This document shows, piece after piece, positions 34,755-42,993 of a DNA stretch of 64,000 nucleotides. The DNA is from Comamonas sp. BIGb0152 (lineage in GTDB: Bacteria > Pseudomonadota > Gammaproteobacteria > Burkholderiales > Burkholderiaceae_C). The notes beneath the pieces are model-generated. The model was not told the DNA's origin. It saw only the letters and a list, made by a program, of their open reading frames with translations, and made no database searches. How positions within the stretch are numbered: the first letter of the stretch is position 1; each line of letters starts with the position of its first letter. Position numbers and translations under genes: made by a program. The stretch lies in contig NZ_JANUDY010000008.1 of the NCBI RefSeq assembly GCF_024809975.1, forward strand, positions 1 to 64,000, in the 5' to 3' direction.

Positions 34755-35675
34755 ATGCAACCCCTGACAAGCCTGGACCTGGTGGTTGCTGACAAGCAAG
34801 CCATCGCCACCGACATCGTGCGCCTGGTGCTGCGCCACCCCGCAGGCCAGATGCTGCCCGGTGCAGAACCCGGCGCGCATATCGCCTTGGATCTGGACGG
34901 CCGCGTGCGGCGCTACTCCTTGCTGCACACCGGCCCGGCACTGGACCACTACAGCATCGCCGTGCTGCGCACCGCGCAGAGCCAGGGCGGATCGCATTTC
35001 ATCCACGACCAGCTGGCCGTGGGGGACAGGCTGCGCGTGCTGGAGCTGGCCCATGAATTCGCGCTGCAGCCCGATGCACCGTACACGCTCTTGATTGGCG
35101 GCGGCATTGGCATTACGCCGTTGCTGAGCATGGCCGAGCATCTGCAGCAAGCAGGGCAGAGCTTTGCCCTGCACCAGATCGTGCACGACCTCGCACGCCA
35201 GTGGCCGCTGGCTCCAAGCCTGCCTGCCCAGCCCCACATCGGCCGCAGCAGCCTGAACCTGCCTGGTTTGCTGGCCGCGCAAGTGCCCGGCAGCCAGGTC
35301 TATGTCTGCGGGCCCGCCGGTTTGGTGGGCGCCGTGCGCGCCGCTGCCTCCCAGCTGGGCTGGGCCAAGGAACGCATCCACAGCGAGAGCTTTGGCGCCG
35401 CTGCGGATGCCTGTGATGGCCCATTGCGGGTCAAGCTGGTCCAGTCGGGCCTGAGCATCGATGTAGAGCCCGGCCAATCCTTGCTGGATGCCTTGCTGGC
35501 TGCAGGCGCCTGGACGGGTTACGAGTGCCGGCGCGGCGTCTGCGGCGCCTGTCTGACCGAGGTGGTCAGCGGAACTCCTATCCACCGCGACAGCATCGCA
35601 CCTGCATTGCGCGGCGATGCGATGTGCACCTGTGTGTCCTGGGCGGAGGGGCCGGAGCTGGCGCTGAATCTCTAG
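34755..35675 (+). CDS. PDR/VanB-type ferredoxin reductase (flavin, NAD, 2Fe-2S)
   Basis: A 306-residue single-component reductase. The flavin site is RRYS (52-55), the NAD loop is GGGIGITP (115-122) and CGPAG is at 185-189. A C-terminal plant-type [2Fe-2S] domain has C258, C263, C266 and C293 (or C291). This is the order of phthalate dioxygenase reductase. It normally passes electrons from NAD(P)H to an oxygenase, yet no Rieske oxygenase gene is present; the partner is instead a PNPOx-like flavin protein. Start ATG seven bases after the previous stop. The electron acceptor is unknown. Confidence 0.9.
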   Translation: MQPLTSLDLVVADKQAIATDIVRLVLRHPAGQMLPGAEPGAHIALDLDGRVRRYSLLHTGPALDHYSIAVLRTAQSQGGSHFIHDQLAVGDRLRVLELAHEFALQPDAPYTLLIGGGIGITPLLSMAEHLQQAGQSFALHQIVHDLARQWPLAPSLPAQPHIGRSSLNLPGLLAAQVPGSQVYVCGPAGLVGAVRAAASQLGWAKERIHSESFGAAADACDGPLRVKLVQSGLSIDVEPGQSLLDALLAAGAWTGYECRRGVCGACLTEVVSGTPIHRDSIAPALRGDAMCTCVSWAEGPELALNL

Positions 35676-35922
35676 CACTCGGCAAAAATCCTTGTTGTGG
35701 TCTGAACACGGGCTCGGGATATCCGCGTTCATTCCATGGGGCAAGGATTCTGCAGCGTATCCCTAATGCAGCATCCGCAGTGGGGCGTCAATACTCTCTG
35801 CAAACTTACTGGCGGTATTAATGCAGGCTAGGCCGATCAATGGCGCGCTGGTTCGGAGCGATCAATCGCCGGCACCGTTGTGATGGTGGTCACTTTTCGT
35901 GCGGAATTTATAGTTGCTCGCC

Positions 35923-35928
35923 TATACT
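35923..35928 (+). promoter_or_regulatory. -10-like TATACT upstream of paralogue 3
   Basis: TATACT lies 26 bases before the GTG start of paralogue 3. Paralogue 4 has the same hexamer 23 bases before its start. No good -35 hexamer is seen at 17 bases. Confidence 0.3.
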
Positions 35929-35954
35929 GATTCGATAATCAAATAGGAGAGAGA

Positions 35955-37535
35955 GTGCGCCTTCCCATCCGTATTCAAGCCTTACGCACGGCCGTGCTTG
36001 CAGCAGGCCTTGCTTTTTCCTATGTCTCCAGCTGGGCTGCGCGGGATTTCACGCCGCAAGCGGGCACCTGGATCATTAGCGAAGAGCTCGATGGCAAACC
36101 AGGGCGCGGCCTTGCCATTGATGTGCAGGGCAATACCTTTTTCATGCAGGTATTTGGCTATGAAAAAAATGGCGATGCCACTTTCTACATGGCCACTGGC
36201 CAGATGGCTGGCAATACCATCACTGCGCCGCTGAACCGGTACAGCGGTGGGCGCAGTTTTGGCAGTGCCGCAAGGGATGCCGTGGAGGATGGATCGCCCG
36301 GCAATGTCACTGTCAGCTTTGCCAATGGCCTGCAAGGCACGGTGCAGTTTCCCGGCGAGGAGGAGGTCGCCATACAGCGCTTTCATATGCAAACTGCTGA
36401 ATTTGAAGACCGCTATTGGGTACAGCAGCGCGCCCGCAGTTTTTTCGTTTCAGCGGCGGACCCTGCGCAGCAGATTGAATTCGCTGCAGATATGTTTTTG
36501 GGCGCTTCGGGGACTAGCAGTGGCGGGCTGCAACTCTATCTCAGCAATATGCCTGGTGATTTGAGACAGCGCATGTCTTGCGAAAAACTGGCAGGGCGTG
36601 ATGTATATACCTGCACCAAAGTGTCCGATGAATCCCCGCAAGAGCGGGGCAATGTGCAGGAGGCGCGGCTGCATATTGCCGGCATTAATGTCTATGGGAC
36701 GGTGGATGTCGTGAGCAATGGCGTCAGCCATCGCCTGCCGCTGCAAGGTATTACGGTGGGAGGTGGTGGCGAATCGACTATTACAGGCTGCGGACAGTAC
36801 GTGGACCTTTATGTCTCCGACATCATCAACTGCCGCCAGGTCAGCAGCCCCAGCAGCGGGACTTGGGTCGTGGAAGAGGAATTGCTGGGCAAGCCGGGAC
36901 GGGGCTTTGCCATCGATGTGCAAAACGGCATGGTGCTTGCCCAGGTGTTCAATTACCTGCCCAATGGGCAGCCCACTTTCCATATGGGCAGCGGCCTTTA
37001 CCAAGGCATCGACACCAGTGTTCCGCTCAACCGGTACGCAGGAGGTCGCTCGCTAGGGGGGCCTGCAGCCAGTGGAGCCCTGGTGGATTCGTCGGGCGAC
37101 CTGTCGATTCGATTCTCTGAAAGCGCAACTGATAGTGGTTTCTCGGCCAATCGCGTGGTGGGGATTGTCCACCTTCCTGGAGAGGCGCCAAAGCGTATGG
37201 TGCGGATGTCCCTGGATGCCGAGGCTAGCTCGTTGCAAGCCTTGCTGGGGCAGTGGTGGATAAGGCGCTACGTCGTGCAGGGCGGCGCACGGGGCCTCAA
37301 GCGGATAAATTTGACGAGCTTGGAGGGGGAGCGCTTGTTCAACGACGATGGCAGCGTCGTGTGTACCCGTAATGCGCAAACGACTATCCCAGCCGCACAA
37401 TGCACATGGACGGAGGATGGTGTGGAGATGATGGCATGGCTAAGCAACGAGCCCAATAACCGCACCCGTCGAGCCCTTCAGGTCACCGATCGCCTCGGCA
37501 ACCGCATGGGGTTGGGGGAGGTGCCCCTCGATTAA
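35955..37535 (+). CDS. Exported two-module six-cysteine protein, paralogue 3
   Basis: A 526-residue member of the four-copy exported family. GTG start with AGGAG just upstream. The signal peptide ends VSSWA/AR near residue 29. Module 1 (37-145) has GKPGRG, DVQGNTFFMQVFGYEKNGDA, GGRSFG and FPGEEEVAIQRF; then C209-x10-C220, C279-x14-C293. Module 2 begins at 302 (GTWVVEEELLGKPGRG, GGRSLGG, LPGEAPKRMVR), followed by a C-x12-C pair (VVCTRN...AAQC). Tail QVTDRLGNRMGLGEVPLD. Exactly six cysteines in the mature chain. A stand-alone gene with a 279-base gene-free leader. Function unknown. Confidence 0.85.
   Translation: MRLPIRIQALRTAVLAAGLAFSYVSSWAARDFTPQAGTWIISEELDGKPGRGLAIDVQGNTFFMQVFGYEKNGDATFYMATGQMAGNTITAPLNRYSGGRSFGSAARDAVEDGSPGNVTVSFANGLQGTVQFPGEEEVAIQRFHMQTAEFEDRYWVQQRARSFFVSAADPAQQIEFAADMFLGASGTSSGGLQLYLSNMPGDLRQRMSCEKLAGRDVYTCTKVSDESPQERGNVQEARLHIAGINVYGTVDVVSNGVSHRLPLQGITVGGGGESTITGCGQYVDLYVSDIINCRQVSSPSSGTWVVEEELLGKPGRGFAIDVQNGMVLAQVFNYLPNGQPTFHMGSGLYQGIDTSVPLNRYAGGRSLGGPAASGALVDSSGDLSIRFSESATDSGFSANRVVGIVHLPGEAPKRMVRMSLDAEASSLQALLGQWWIRRYVVQGGARGLKRINLTSLEGERLFNDDGSVVCTRNAQTTIPAAQCTWTEDGVEMMAWLSNEPNNRTRRALQVTDRLGNRMGLGEVPLD
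36120..36188 (+). repeat. 69-bp paralogue core, copy 3
   Basis: Same encoded peptide as the 16420 copy, with only scattered synonymous changes. Confidence 0.78.
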
Positions 37536-37634
37536 AAGGGGAGGCGCATCCCCTGCAGATCACTTGCTGACTTTGTGTATCCAATTTGTAGCCTCAGGCT
37601 ATTTTCGGGATGGAAGCAAGGCCAAACGCAGAGG

Positions 37635-38582
37635 TCATCCACCAGCCCAAGGTGAACTTGCCGCCGCAAGCGTGCCACGGCAACCCGGGAAGGTCGAGCA
37701 GCCCCAGAAGGACTTGCCGGCATTGGCACCCTGGCGTGCGGTGCGCAGTTCCATTGCGGCGCTGCAGCGCGGGCAGTTGGGTTTGGTGGAAGGTGGCTGG
37801 GGTGCTGCAGGCGCTGTTGCTGAGGCAGTCGCAACAGCGGTGCGCGCAGGTGCTGCAGGCGGGCTGCCACCGGCTTGGGCAGCCTTGGGCCCATTGACCA
37901 GCGATTGCCGAGCGCGCTGGACCATCGCCAACAGCTGGGGGCCATCGACCAAGGTGATATTGCGACCCCGTGCAAAGGCCTGGGCATCGTTGCTGAAGCG
38001 GCCGGAGGTGACCACAAAGCCGCCCGTCGCGCCCCTGGCGGCCATCACGCCATAGAGCTCACGCACGATCGCAACACCGACTCTCTGGGCCTTCCACTGC
38101 TTGCACTGCACGAGAAATTTCTCGCTGCCTTTGATCATCACCAGGTCCACGCCGCCGTCGGGCCCGTTGCCACCCAGCTCGATGATGCGGAAGCCTTGCA
38201 GGCGGTAAGCCTCGCCCACCAGCAGCTCAAACTCGCGCCAGCTGATATCGCCCAGCGCGGCCACATCCTGCGCCTGCGCCACGCCTTTGACGAGGGCCTT
38301 GCGCTGCTTTCTGCGCCAGGCCGACATGGCAGCGGCCACCAGGCACATGAAGGGCAGAAGGTACTGGCCGATGGAGGCCAGCCCATAAATGAGCCCCTTC
38401 TGAACGACGGCCGCCATCATGTCGCCGGGGCGGCCTGCGATATCTGCTGCCTGCGGCACCACCGCCCAACTGTGCAGGAAGAAATAGCTCGCTGCTGCCA
38501 GTGCCACGCAGAGCCACCAGGGCAGCATTGCCAGCAGATCCAGCATGTCTTCAAACCCGCTGCTTTTCTTGCGTCTTGCCAT
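37635..38582 (-). CDS. Membrane-anchored Mrr-type restriction endonuclease with zinc finger
   Basis: A 315-residue protein. Two N-terminal hydrophobic segments lie near residues 17-38 (LPWWLCVALAAASYFFLHSW) and 60-85. A PD-(D/E)xK nuclease of the Mrr_cat type spans about 105-215 (ISWREFELLVGEAYRLQGF, GNGPDGGVDLVMIKG, FLVQCKQWK). A proline/alanine-rich linker leads to a topoisomerase-type zinc finger (CPRCSAAMELR...FWGCSTFPGCRG). ATG 38582 has GGGGAG. No methylase gene is adjacent, so it is not an obvious restriction-modification pair. Related orphan enzymes cleave modified DNA or act in DNA repair; the role here is undetermined. Confidence 0.85.
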   Translation of the reverse strand: MARRKKSSGFEDMLDLLAMLPWWLCVALAAASYFFLHSWAVVPQAADIAGRPGDMMAAVVQKGLIYGLASIGQYLLPFMCLVAAAMSAWRRKQRKALVKGVAQAQDVAALGDISWREFELLVGEAYRLQGFRIIELGGNGPDGGVDLVMIKGSEKFLVQCKQWKAQRVGVAIVRELYGVMAARGATGGFVVTSGRFSNDAQAFARGRNITLVDGPQLLAMVQRARQSLVNGPKAAQAGGSPPAAPARTAVATASATAPAAPQPPSTKPNCPRCSAAMELRTARQGANAGKSFWGCSTFPGCRGTLAAASSPWAGG

Positions 38583-38713
38583 GGTCTCCCCCCTGTCCTT
38601 GTTTGTTGATGCATGCCTGTCTTGTGCGGCTTGCTGGTAGCTGCGCAGTGCTTTTTGAAGCGCTGCGCGCATACCGTCTGATGCTTTATATTACAAAATG
38701 TATCTTTGTGATC

Positions 38714-39211
38714 TTACGCTTGGCTGACGCCGGGAGCAGCGCTGTCACTTTGGTGGAGTCGTTGATGGATCCAGCGGTCCAGGCCCCAGGGCCCACAGCC
38801 TTGAACGATCAGCAGGATGGACATCAAGATATAGCCGCTCTCGGGCAAATACAGCAGCCAGCTGTACCAGGTCAGCAGGTTGATATGGGGAGGAATGTGG
38901 TGCAGGCCCACGGTGAAGAGCGCTACCGTGCTGATGCACAGCAGCACCAAGGCGCTAAGTCGGGTCAGCAGCCCGATGGCGAGCAAGAGCCCGAAGACCG
39001 TCTCGCAGGCGGCCACAAACACCGCCATGAAGGCGGGGAACGGAATGCCCGCCTCGATCATCGTCTCCAACATGAGGGCCTGGTTCTCCGGCACAAACAC
39101 CTTGTTGAAGCCAGAGGCAAAAAAGAACAGGCCGAAGGCAATGCGGATCAGGGCCAGGGGTGCAAAGCATCGTCCACCGGGTGAGGACAGGGCAGGCAAA
39201 TAGCGGTTCAT
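38714..39211 (-). CDS. DoxX-family membrane protein
   Basis: A 165-residue four-helix membrane protein of the DoxX/DoxD family. Segments: LIRIAFGLFFFASGFNKVF, FMAVFVAACETVFGLLLAIG, LSALVLLCISTVALFTVG and LPESGYILMSILLIVQG. The family appears in thiosulfate oxidation and redox-stress membrane complexes, but many members are uncharacterised. It lies 131 bases upstream of the membrane nuclease gene on the same strand and is divergent from the TonB receptor gene. Confidence 0.8.
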   Translation of the reverse strand: MNRYLPALSSPGGRCFAPLALIRIAFGLFFFASGFNKVFVPENQALMLETMIEAGIPFPAFMAVFVAACETVFGLLLAIGLLTRLSALVLLCISTVALFTVGLHHIPPHINLLTWYSWLLYLPESGYILMSILLIVQGCGPWGLDRWIHQRLHQSDSAAPGVSQA

Positions 39212-39476
39212 CGATGGGCTTTCTTGAAGGGGCTCCGCCTTGGTGGTTGGAGCAAGGGCAAAGTTCCAGCCCGCTATCGCTGCTTGCTGCCTGTTGCGTT
39301 ATCGCCATCTGGCAGCTTGCCCTGGCGCCGGGGCAGCGTGGATTGCAGCGCGCTCCCAAAAATTTTTAAGAAATTTCTGGTCCCAGGTGATCACTTTTCC
39401 AATCTCGTTCGGTGTACAGGGCAATGGCGCTATGCAGTGCCGCTCCTTTCTTTCCAGATCACCAGGACGACGAACC

Positions 39477-41969
39477 ATGACTACCTCTTCCCACCGCCGC
39501 AGCCGGCACGGCGACCGCTTTGCGCTGGCTTTGCTGCATGGCGCCATCCGTGCCACCCTGGTCGGGGGCAGTGCCGCAGGCCTGGCGCTGGCAGCACCTT
39601 GGGCGATGGCGGCAGAGCCGGCCGCCGGCGCCAAGAGCTATGCGATCGCTGCCGGGCCGCTGTCGGATGTGCTGGCGCAGTACGCGGCAACGGCTGGCGT
39701 GCAGCTGGTGTTTGAGCCGTCCACCCTGGCGGGGCTGCGCAGCAGCGGCCTGCAAGGCCGCTATGGCGAGGCCGAGGGCTTTGCCCAGCTGCTGGGCGGC
39801 AGCGGTTTTGAGGTGGTCCGACAAGGTGGTGCCACCTATGTGCTGCGCAAAGCGCCGGCGGCCACCCCAGCTGCAGCCGGTGCGACACCCGCATCGGACA
39901 TGACTTTGAACACCGTCACGGTGACGGCGGCCGCCAACCGCAGCGGCACGACCGAAGGCACGGGCAGCTATGCGGCGGCGCACTCTAGCACCAGCGCCAA
40001 GCTGAACCTGAGCCAGCGCGAAACGCCGCAGACGCTGACGGTGATCACCCGCAAGCAGATGGACGATGCGGGCATGACCTCGGTCGACGATGCACTGCGC
40101 GCGGTGAGTGGGGTGTTTGCAGTAGATGGCGGCAGCATTGGTGCCAACTACTACAGCCGGGGCTTTAGCATGCAGGCCCAGGTCGATGGCATGGCCACGC
40201 CATCGGGTATCGACAGCGGCAACCGCTCGCCCAAGTTTGACAGCGCCTTTGTGGACCGGGTGGAAGTGCTGCAAGGCGCGGCGGGTTTGATGGCGGGCGC
40301 AGGCAGCCCAGGCGGCACGGTCAACATGGTGCTCAAGCGCCCGACCGACACCTTCCAGGCCCAGGGCGAGGTGCAACTGGGCTCCTGGAAAGAGCGGCGT
40401 GTGGTGGGCGATGTGTCGGGCCCGCTGATCGATTCCGGCGTCATCCGGGGCCGCCTGGTGGCCGTGGCGGACAACAGCGAATCGTTTACCGACTATGTCT
40501 ACCGCGACCGCTATGCGGGCTACGGCATTGTCGAGGCCGACCTGGGCCCCACGACCACCTTGAGCGCCAGCGTGCAGCTGCAAAAGGACACCAGCCGGGG
40601 CCATTTTGGCGTGCCCTTGGCAGCGGATGGCAGCGATGCGGGCCTGCCCCGCTCGTCCTTCTGGGGTGATGCCGACCACCGCTCGGTGCGCGACTACAAC
40701 ATCTACACCGTGGGCCTGGCCCAGCAGCTGGCCGGCGCCTGGAGCCTGAAGGCCAACTATTCCTGGCAAAAGACCAACAACGATATCGAGAACTTCAGCA
40801 GCCTCTCGGGCAACCTGAACCCCGCCACCGGCGATGGCCTGTTTATCGGCAGCCGCCAGCGCAACTACACCTCGGTGATGCATGCCAATGTGGTGGATGT
40901 CTATGCCACCGGGCCGTTTGACTTTTTAGGCCGCCGCCATGAGCTGACCTTGGGCGTCAACGGCACCAGCTACCGTGATGAGAACGCCGGCACCGGCTAC
41001 TCGTCCACCACGCCGATCAATGTCTACAGCTTTGATCCCGAAGGCCTGGGCCCCATCCCCGATGGGCTGCGTGCATCGACCAGCAAGACGAAGACCAGCA
41101 ATATGGGTGTCTATGGCGTCGCGCGCTGGAGCCTGAGCGATTCGCTCAAGCTGATCACTGGCACCCGCATCAGCAACTATGAGCGCAAGAACACCTTGAC
41201 CGGTGTCGTGGCGCCCAAAGAGAAGGGTGTGGTCACGCCGTATGCCGGGCTGGTGTATGACATCAACGCCCAGTACTCGGCCTATGCCAGCTACTCGGAC
41301 ATCTTCAACCCCCAGACCAACCGCAGCCAGGATGGCAATGTGCTCGACCCGGTGGTGGGTGCCAACTACGAAGTGGGCATCAAGGGTGAGCTGCTGAACA
41401 AGCGCTTGAATGTGTCGGCCGCCGTGTTCCGCCTGGCGCAGTCCAACCTGGCGGTGCTTGATTCGTCAGTGCCCAATAACCCCAGCAACGCCTGCGGTGG
41501 CGCCTGCTACACCGCAGCGGGCAAGGTGGTGAGCCAAGGTTTTGACCTGGGCATGAACGGCCAGGTCAGCCGCGAGCTGAACCTGGCAGCGGGCTACACC
41601 TACACCAGTGCCGAGTATGTGGCCGGTCCGCAAAAGGACCAGCGCTTCCGCACCGAGCAGCCGCGCCACAGCATGCGCCTGGCGGCCAACTACCAGCTGC
41701 CGGGCACGCAATGGTCGCTGGGTGGCAATGTGGCTGCCACCAGCAAGGCCTATAAAAACGGGGGCTCGGGCGCCAATGCCTGGACCATCGAGCAGGGCGC
41801 GCTGGTGTTGCTGGGCCTGAACGCCAAGTACCGCATCACCCCCAAGACCCAGCTGAGCCTGGTGGTGAGCAACCTGACGGACCGCAGCTACCGCCATCTG
41901 TATGGCCGCGAGTACGCGCCGTTTGGCGAGCCGCGCAAGTTCAGTGCTAATCTGCGCCATGATTTTTAA
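39477..41969 (+). CDS. TonB-dependent siderophore receptor with STN signalling domain
   Basis: An 830-residue outer-membrane receptor. The signal peptide ends near residue 43 (WAMAAEP). The STN domain (about 48-120) has SYAIAAGPLSDVLAQYAATA and GLQGRYGEAEGFAQLLGGSG. Then comes a plug with NLSQRETPQTLTVITRKQ, SRGFSMQAQVDGM and VEVLQGAAGLMAGAGSPGG, and a beta-barrel ending in FGEPRKFSANLRHDF with terminal Phe. STN receptors signal to FecR/FecI partners. None is adjacent; the FecI/FecR pair at 14.3 kb is the only one visible. ATG 39477 starts the signal peptide. No Fur box is visible upstream. The next gene encodes a likely siderophore esterase. Confidence 0.92.
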   Translation: MTTSSHRRSRHGDRFALALLHGAIRATLVGGSAAGLALAAPWAMAAEPAAGAKSYAIAAGPLSDVLAQYAATAGVQLVFEPSTLAGLRSSGLQGRYGEAEGFAQLLGGSGFEVVRQGGATYVLRKAPAATPAAAGATPASDMTLNTVTVTAAANRSGTTEGTGSYAAAHSSTSAKLNLSQRETPQTLTVITRKQMDDAGMTSVDDALRAVSGVFAVDGGSIGANYYSRGFSMQAQVDGMATPSGIDSGNRSPKFDSAFVDRVEVLQGAAGLMAGAGSPGGTVNMVLKRPTDTFQAQGEVQLGSWKERRVVGDVSGPLIDSGVIRGRLVAVADNSESFTDYVYRDRYAGYGIVEADLGPTTTLSASVQLQKDTSRGHFGVPLAADGSDAGLPRSSFWGDADHRSVRDYNIYTVGLAQQLAGAWSLKANYSWQKTNNDIENFSSLSGNLNPATGDGLFIGSRQRNYTSVMHANVVDVYATGPFDFLGRRHELTLGVNGTSYRDENAGTGYSSTTPINVYSFDPEGLGPIPDGLRASTSKTKTSNMGVYGVARWSLSDSLKLITGTRISNYERKNTLTGVVAPKEKGVVTPYAGLVYDINAQYSAYASYSDIFNPQTNRSQDGNVLDPVVGANYEVGIKGELLNKRLNVSAAVFRLAQSNLAVLDSSVPNNPSNACGGACYTAAGKVVSQGFDLGMNGQVSRELNLAAGYTYTSAEYVAGPQKDQRFRTEQPRHSMRLAANYQLPGTQWSLGGNVAATSKAYKNGGSGANAWTIEQGALVLLGLNAKYRITPKTQLSLVVSNLTDRSYRHLYGREYAPFGEPRKFSANLRHDF

Positions 41970-41976
41970 GACGCCG

Positions 41977-42906
41977 ATGACCTTCTCTACGATTCATCGG
42001 GGCGCCCGCGCGGCGCTGCTGGCCGGCTTGCTGGCCACTGCGCCGCAGGCTTGGGCGCAGGCCGCCCATGAAGGCGTTGCGCCCGCCGCCGCCGCTGCCC
42101 CTGCACCCACACCCGCCAGCCCCTATGTGATGCCCGCCACCCAGGTCTGGGACATGGCGTCTGACAACGGCGAGGTTTACCGCATCTTTGTGTCTGCGCC
42201 CGACAAGGGTGAGCCACCCAAGGGCGGCTACCCGGTGCTGTATGTGCTTGACGGCAATGCCTACTTTGGCTCGTTTGCGCAGGCGCGCTGGGTGCAGGAC
42301 TACTTGCCCGTGGGCAAGGCCATCATCGTCGGGGTGGGCTACCCGGGCGACAAGGCTTGGGATGTGCGCCGCATGGCCGACTACACGGCGCAGCTACGCG
42401 AGCCGCTATCGCCCGAGGTGCGGGCCTTTGCCCAATACAAAAGCGGCGCACGCGCGCCGTTTCTGGATTTTTTGACCGGCAAGCTGCGCAGCGAGATCGC
42501 CCAGCGCTACCCCGTCAACCTGGAGCGGCAGTCGCTGTTTGGCCATTCCTTTGGCGGGCTGTTTGCGCTCTATGCACTGTATGAGCGCCCGCAGGCGTTC
42601 GAGGCGATTGTGGCGGCCAGCCCCTCGATGGAATGGAACGGCCAACACATTCTGGACGAGGAGCGCGTGTTTCGCGCCAAGGTGCAGGCCGGCAAGCTGG
42701 GCGCTACCAGCCGGCTGATGGTGGTCGTGGGCGATCGCGATGCCGATGGCGATCCCGAATCGGCCCGCATGCTGGCTGAGCGGCTGCAAGCGCTGTCCGG
42801 CTGGGGCCTGCGCGTGCGGCTGCAGCGCTACCCCAACGAGGTGCATGCCAGCGTGCCGGCGCAGGCGGCCAATGACACGCTGCGCTTTGCGTTTACGGTG
42901 CGTTAG
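41977..42906 (+). CDS. Periplasmic alpha/beta hydrolase, ferri-siderophore esterase-like
   Basis: A 309-residue esterase of the Fes/IroE/BesA-like family (putative esterase fold). A signal peptide of about 28 residues ends PQAWAQ. The nucleophile elbow is GHSFGGLF near residue 195, preceded by PVLYVLDGNAYF and IIVGVGYPG. The acid and histidine are expected in VVGDRDADGDP and NEVHASVP. An ATG at 41959 overlaps the receptor stop; 41977 is chosen because it gives a clean signal peptide and sits just after the stop. Coupled to the receptor gene, it probably releases iron by cleaving the imported siderophore. Confidence 0.83.
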   Translation: MTFSTIHRGARAALLAGLLATAPQAWAQAAHEGVAPAAAAAPAPTPASPYVMPATQVWDMASDNGEVYRIFVSAPDKGEPPKGGYPVLYVLDGNAYFGSFAQARWVQDYLPVGKAIIVGVGYPGDKAWDVRRMADYTAQLREPLSPEVRAFAQYKSGARAPFLDFLTGKLRSEIAQRYPVNLERQSLFGHSFGGLFALYALYERPQAFEAIVAASPSMEWNGQHILDEERVFRAKVQAGKLGATSRLMVVVGDRDADGDPESARMLAERLQALSGWGLRVRLQRYPNEVHASVPAQAANDTLRFAFTVR

Positions 42907-42993
42907 GGGAAGCGCGCAGCGCCGGCAGTGCCGTTGCGCTACCAGGCCGCCGTCCATCCCTCCCAAGCGGGCGGAAAGCGGCGCGGCTTTTAC

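Noticed and set aside
39369-39378. AGAAATTTCT palindrome upstream of the STN receptor as a Fur or FecI site
   Set aside because: It does not fit the Fur consensus and only ten bases are symmetric in an AT-rich patch; left unassigned.
39459-40883. 474-codon minus-strand frame opposite the STN receptor
   Set aside because: Shadow composition (His/Gln/Arg/Ala-rich) and no family resemblance; the receptor on the plus strand is certain.
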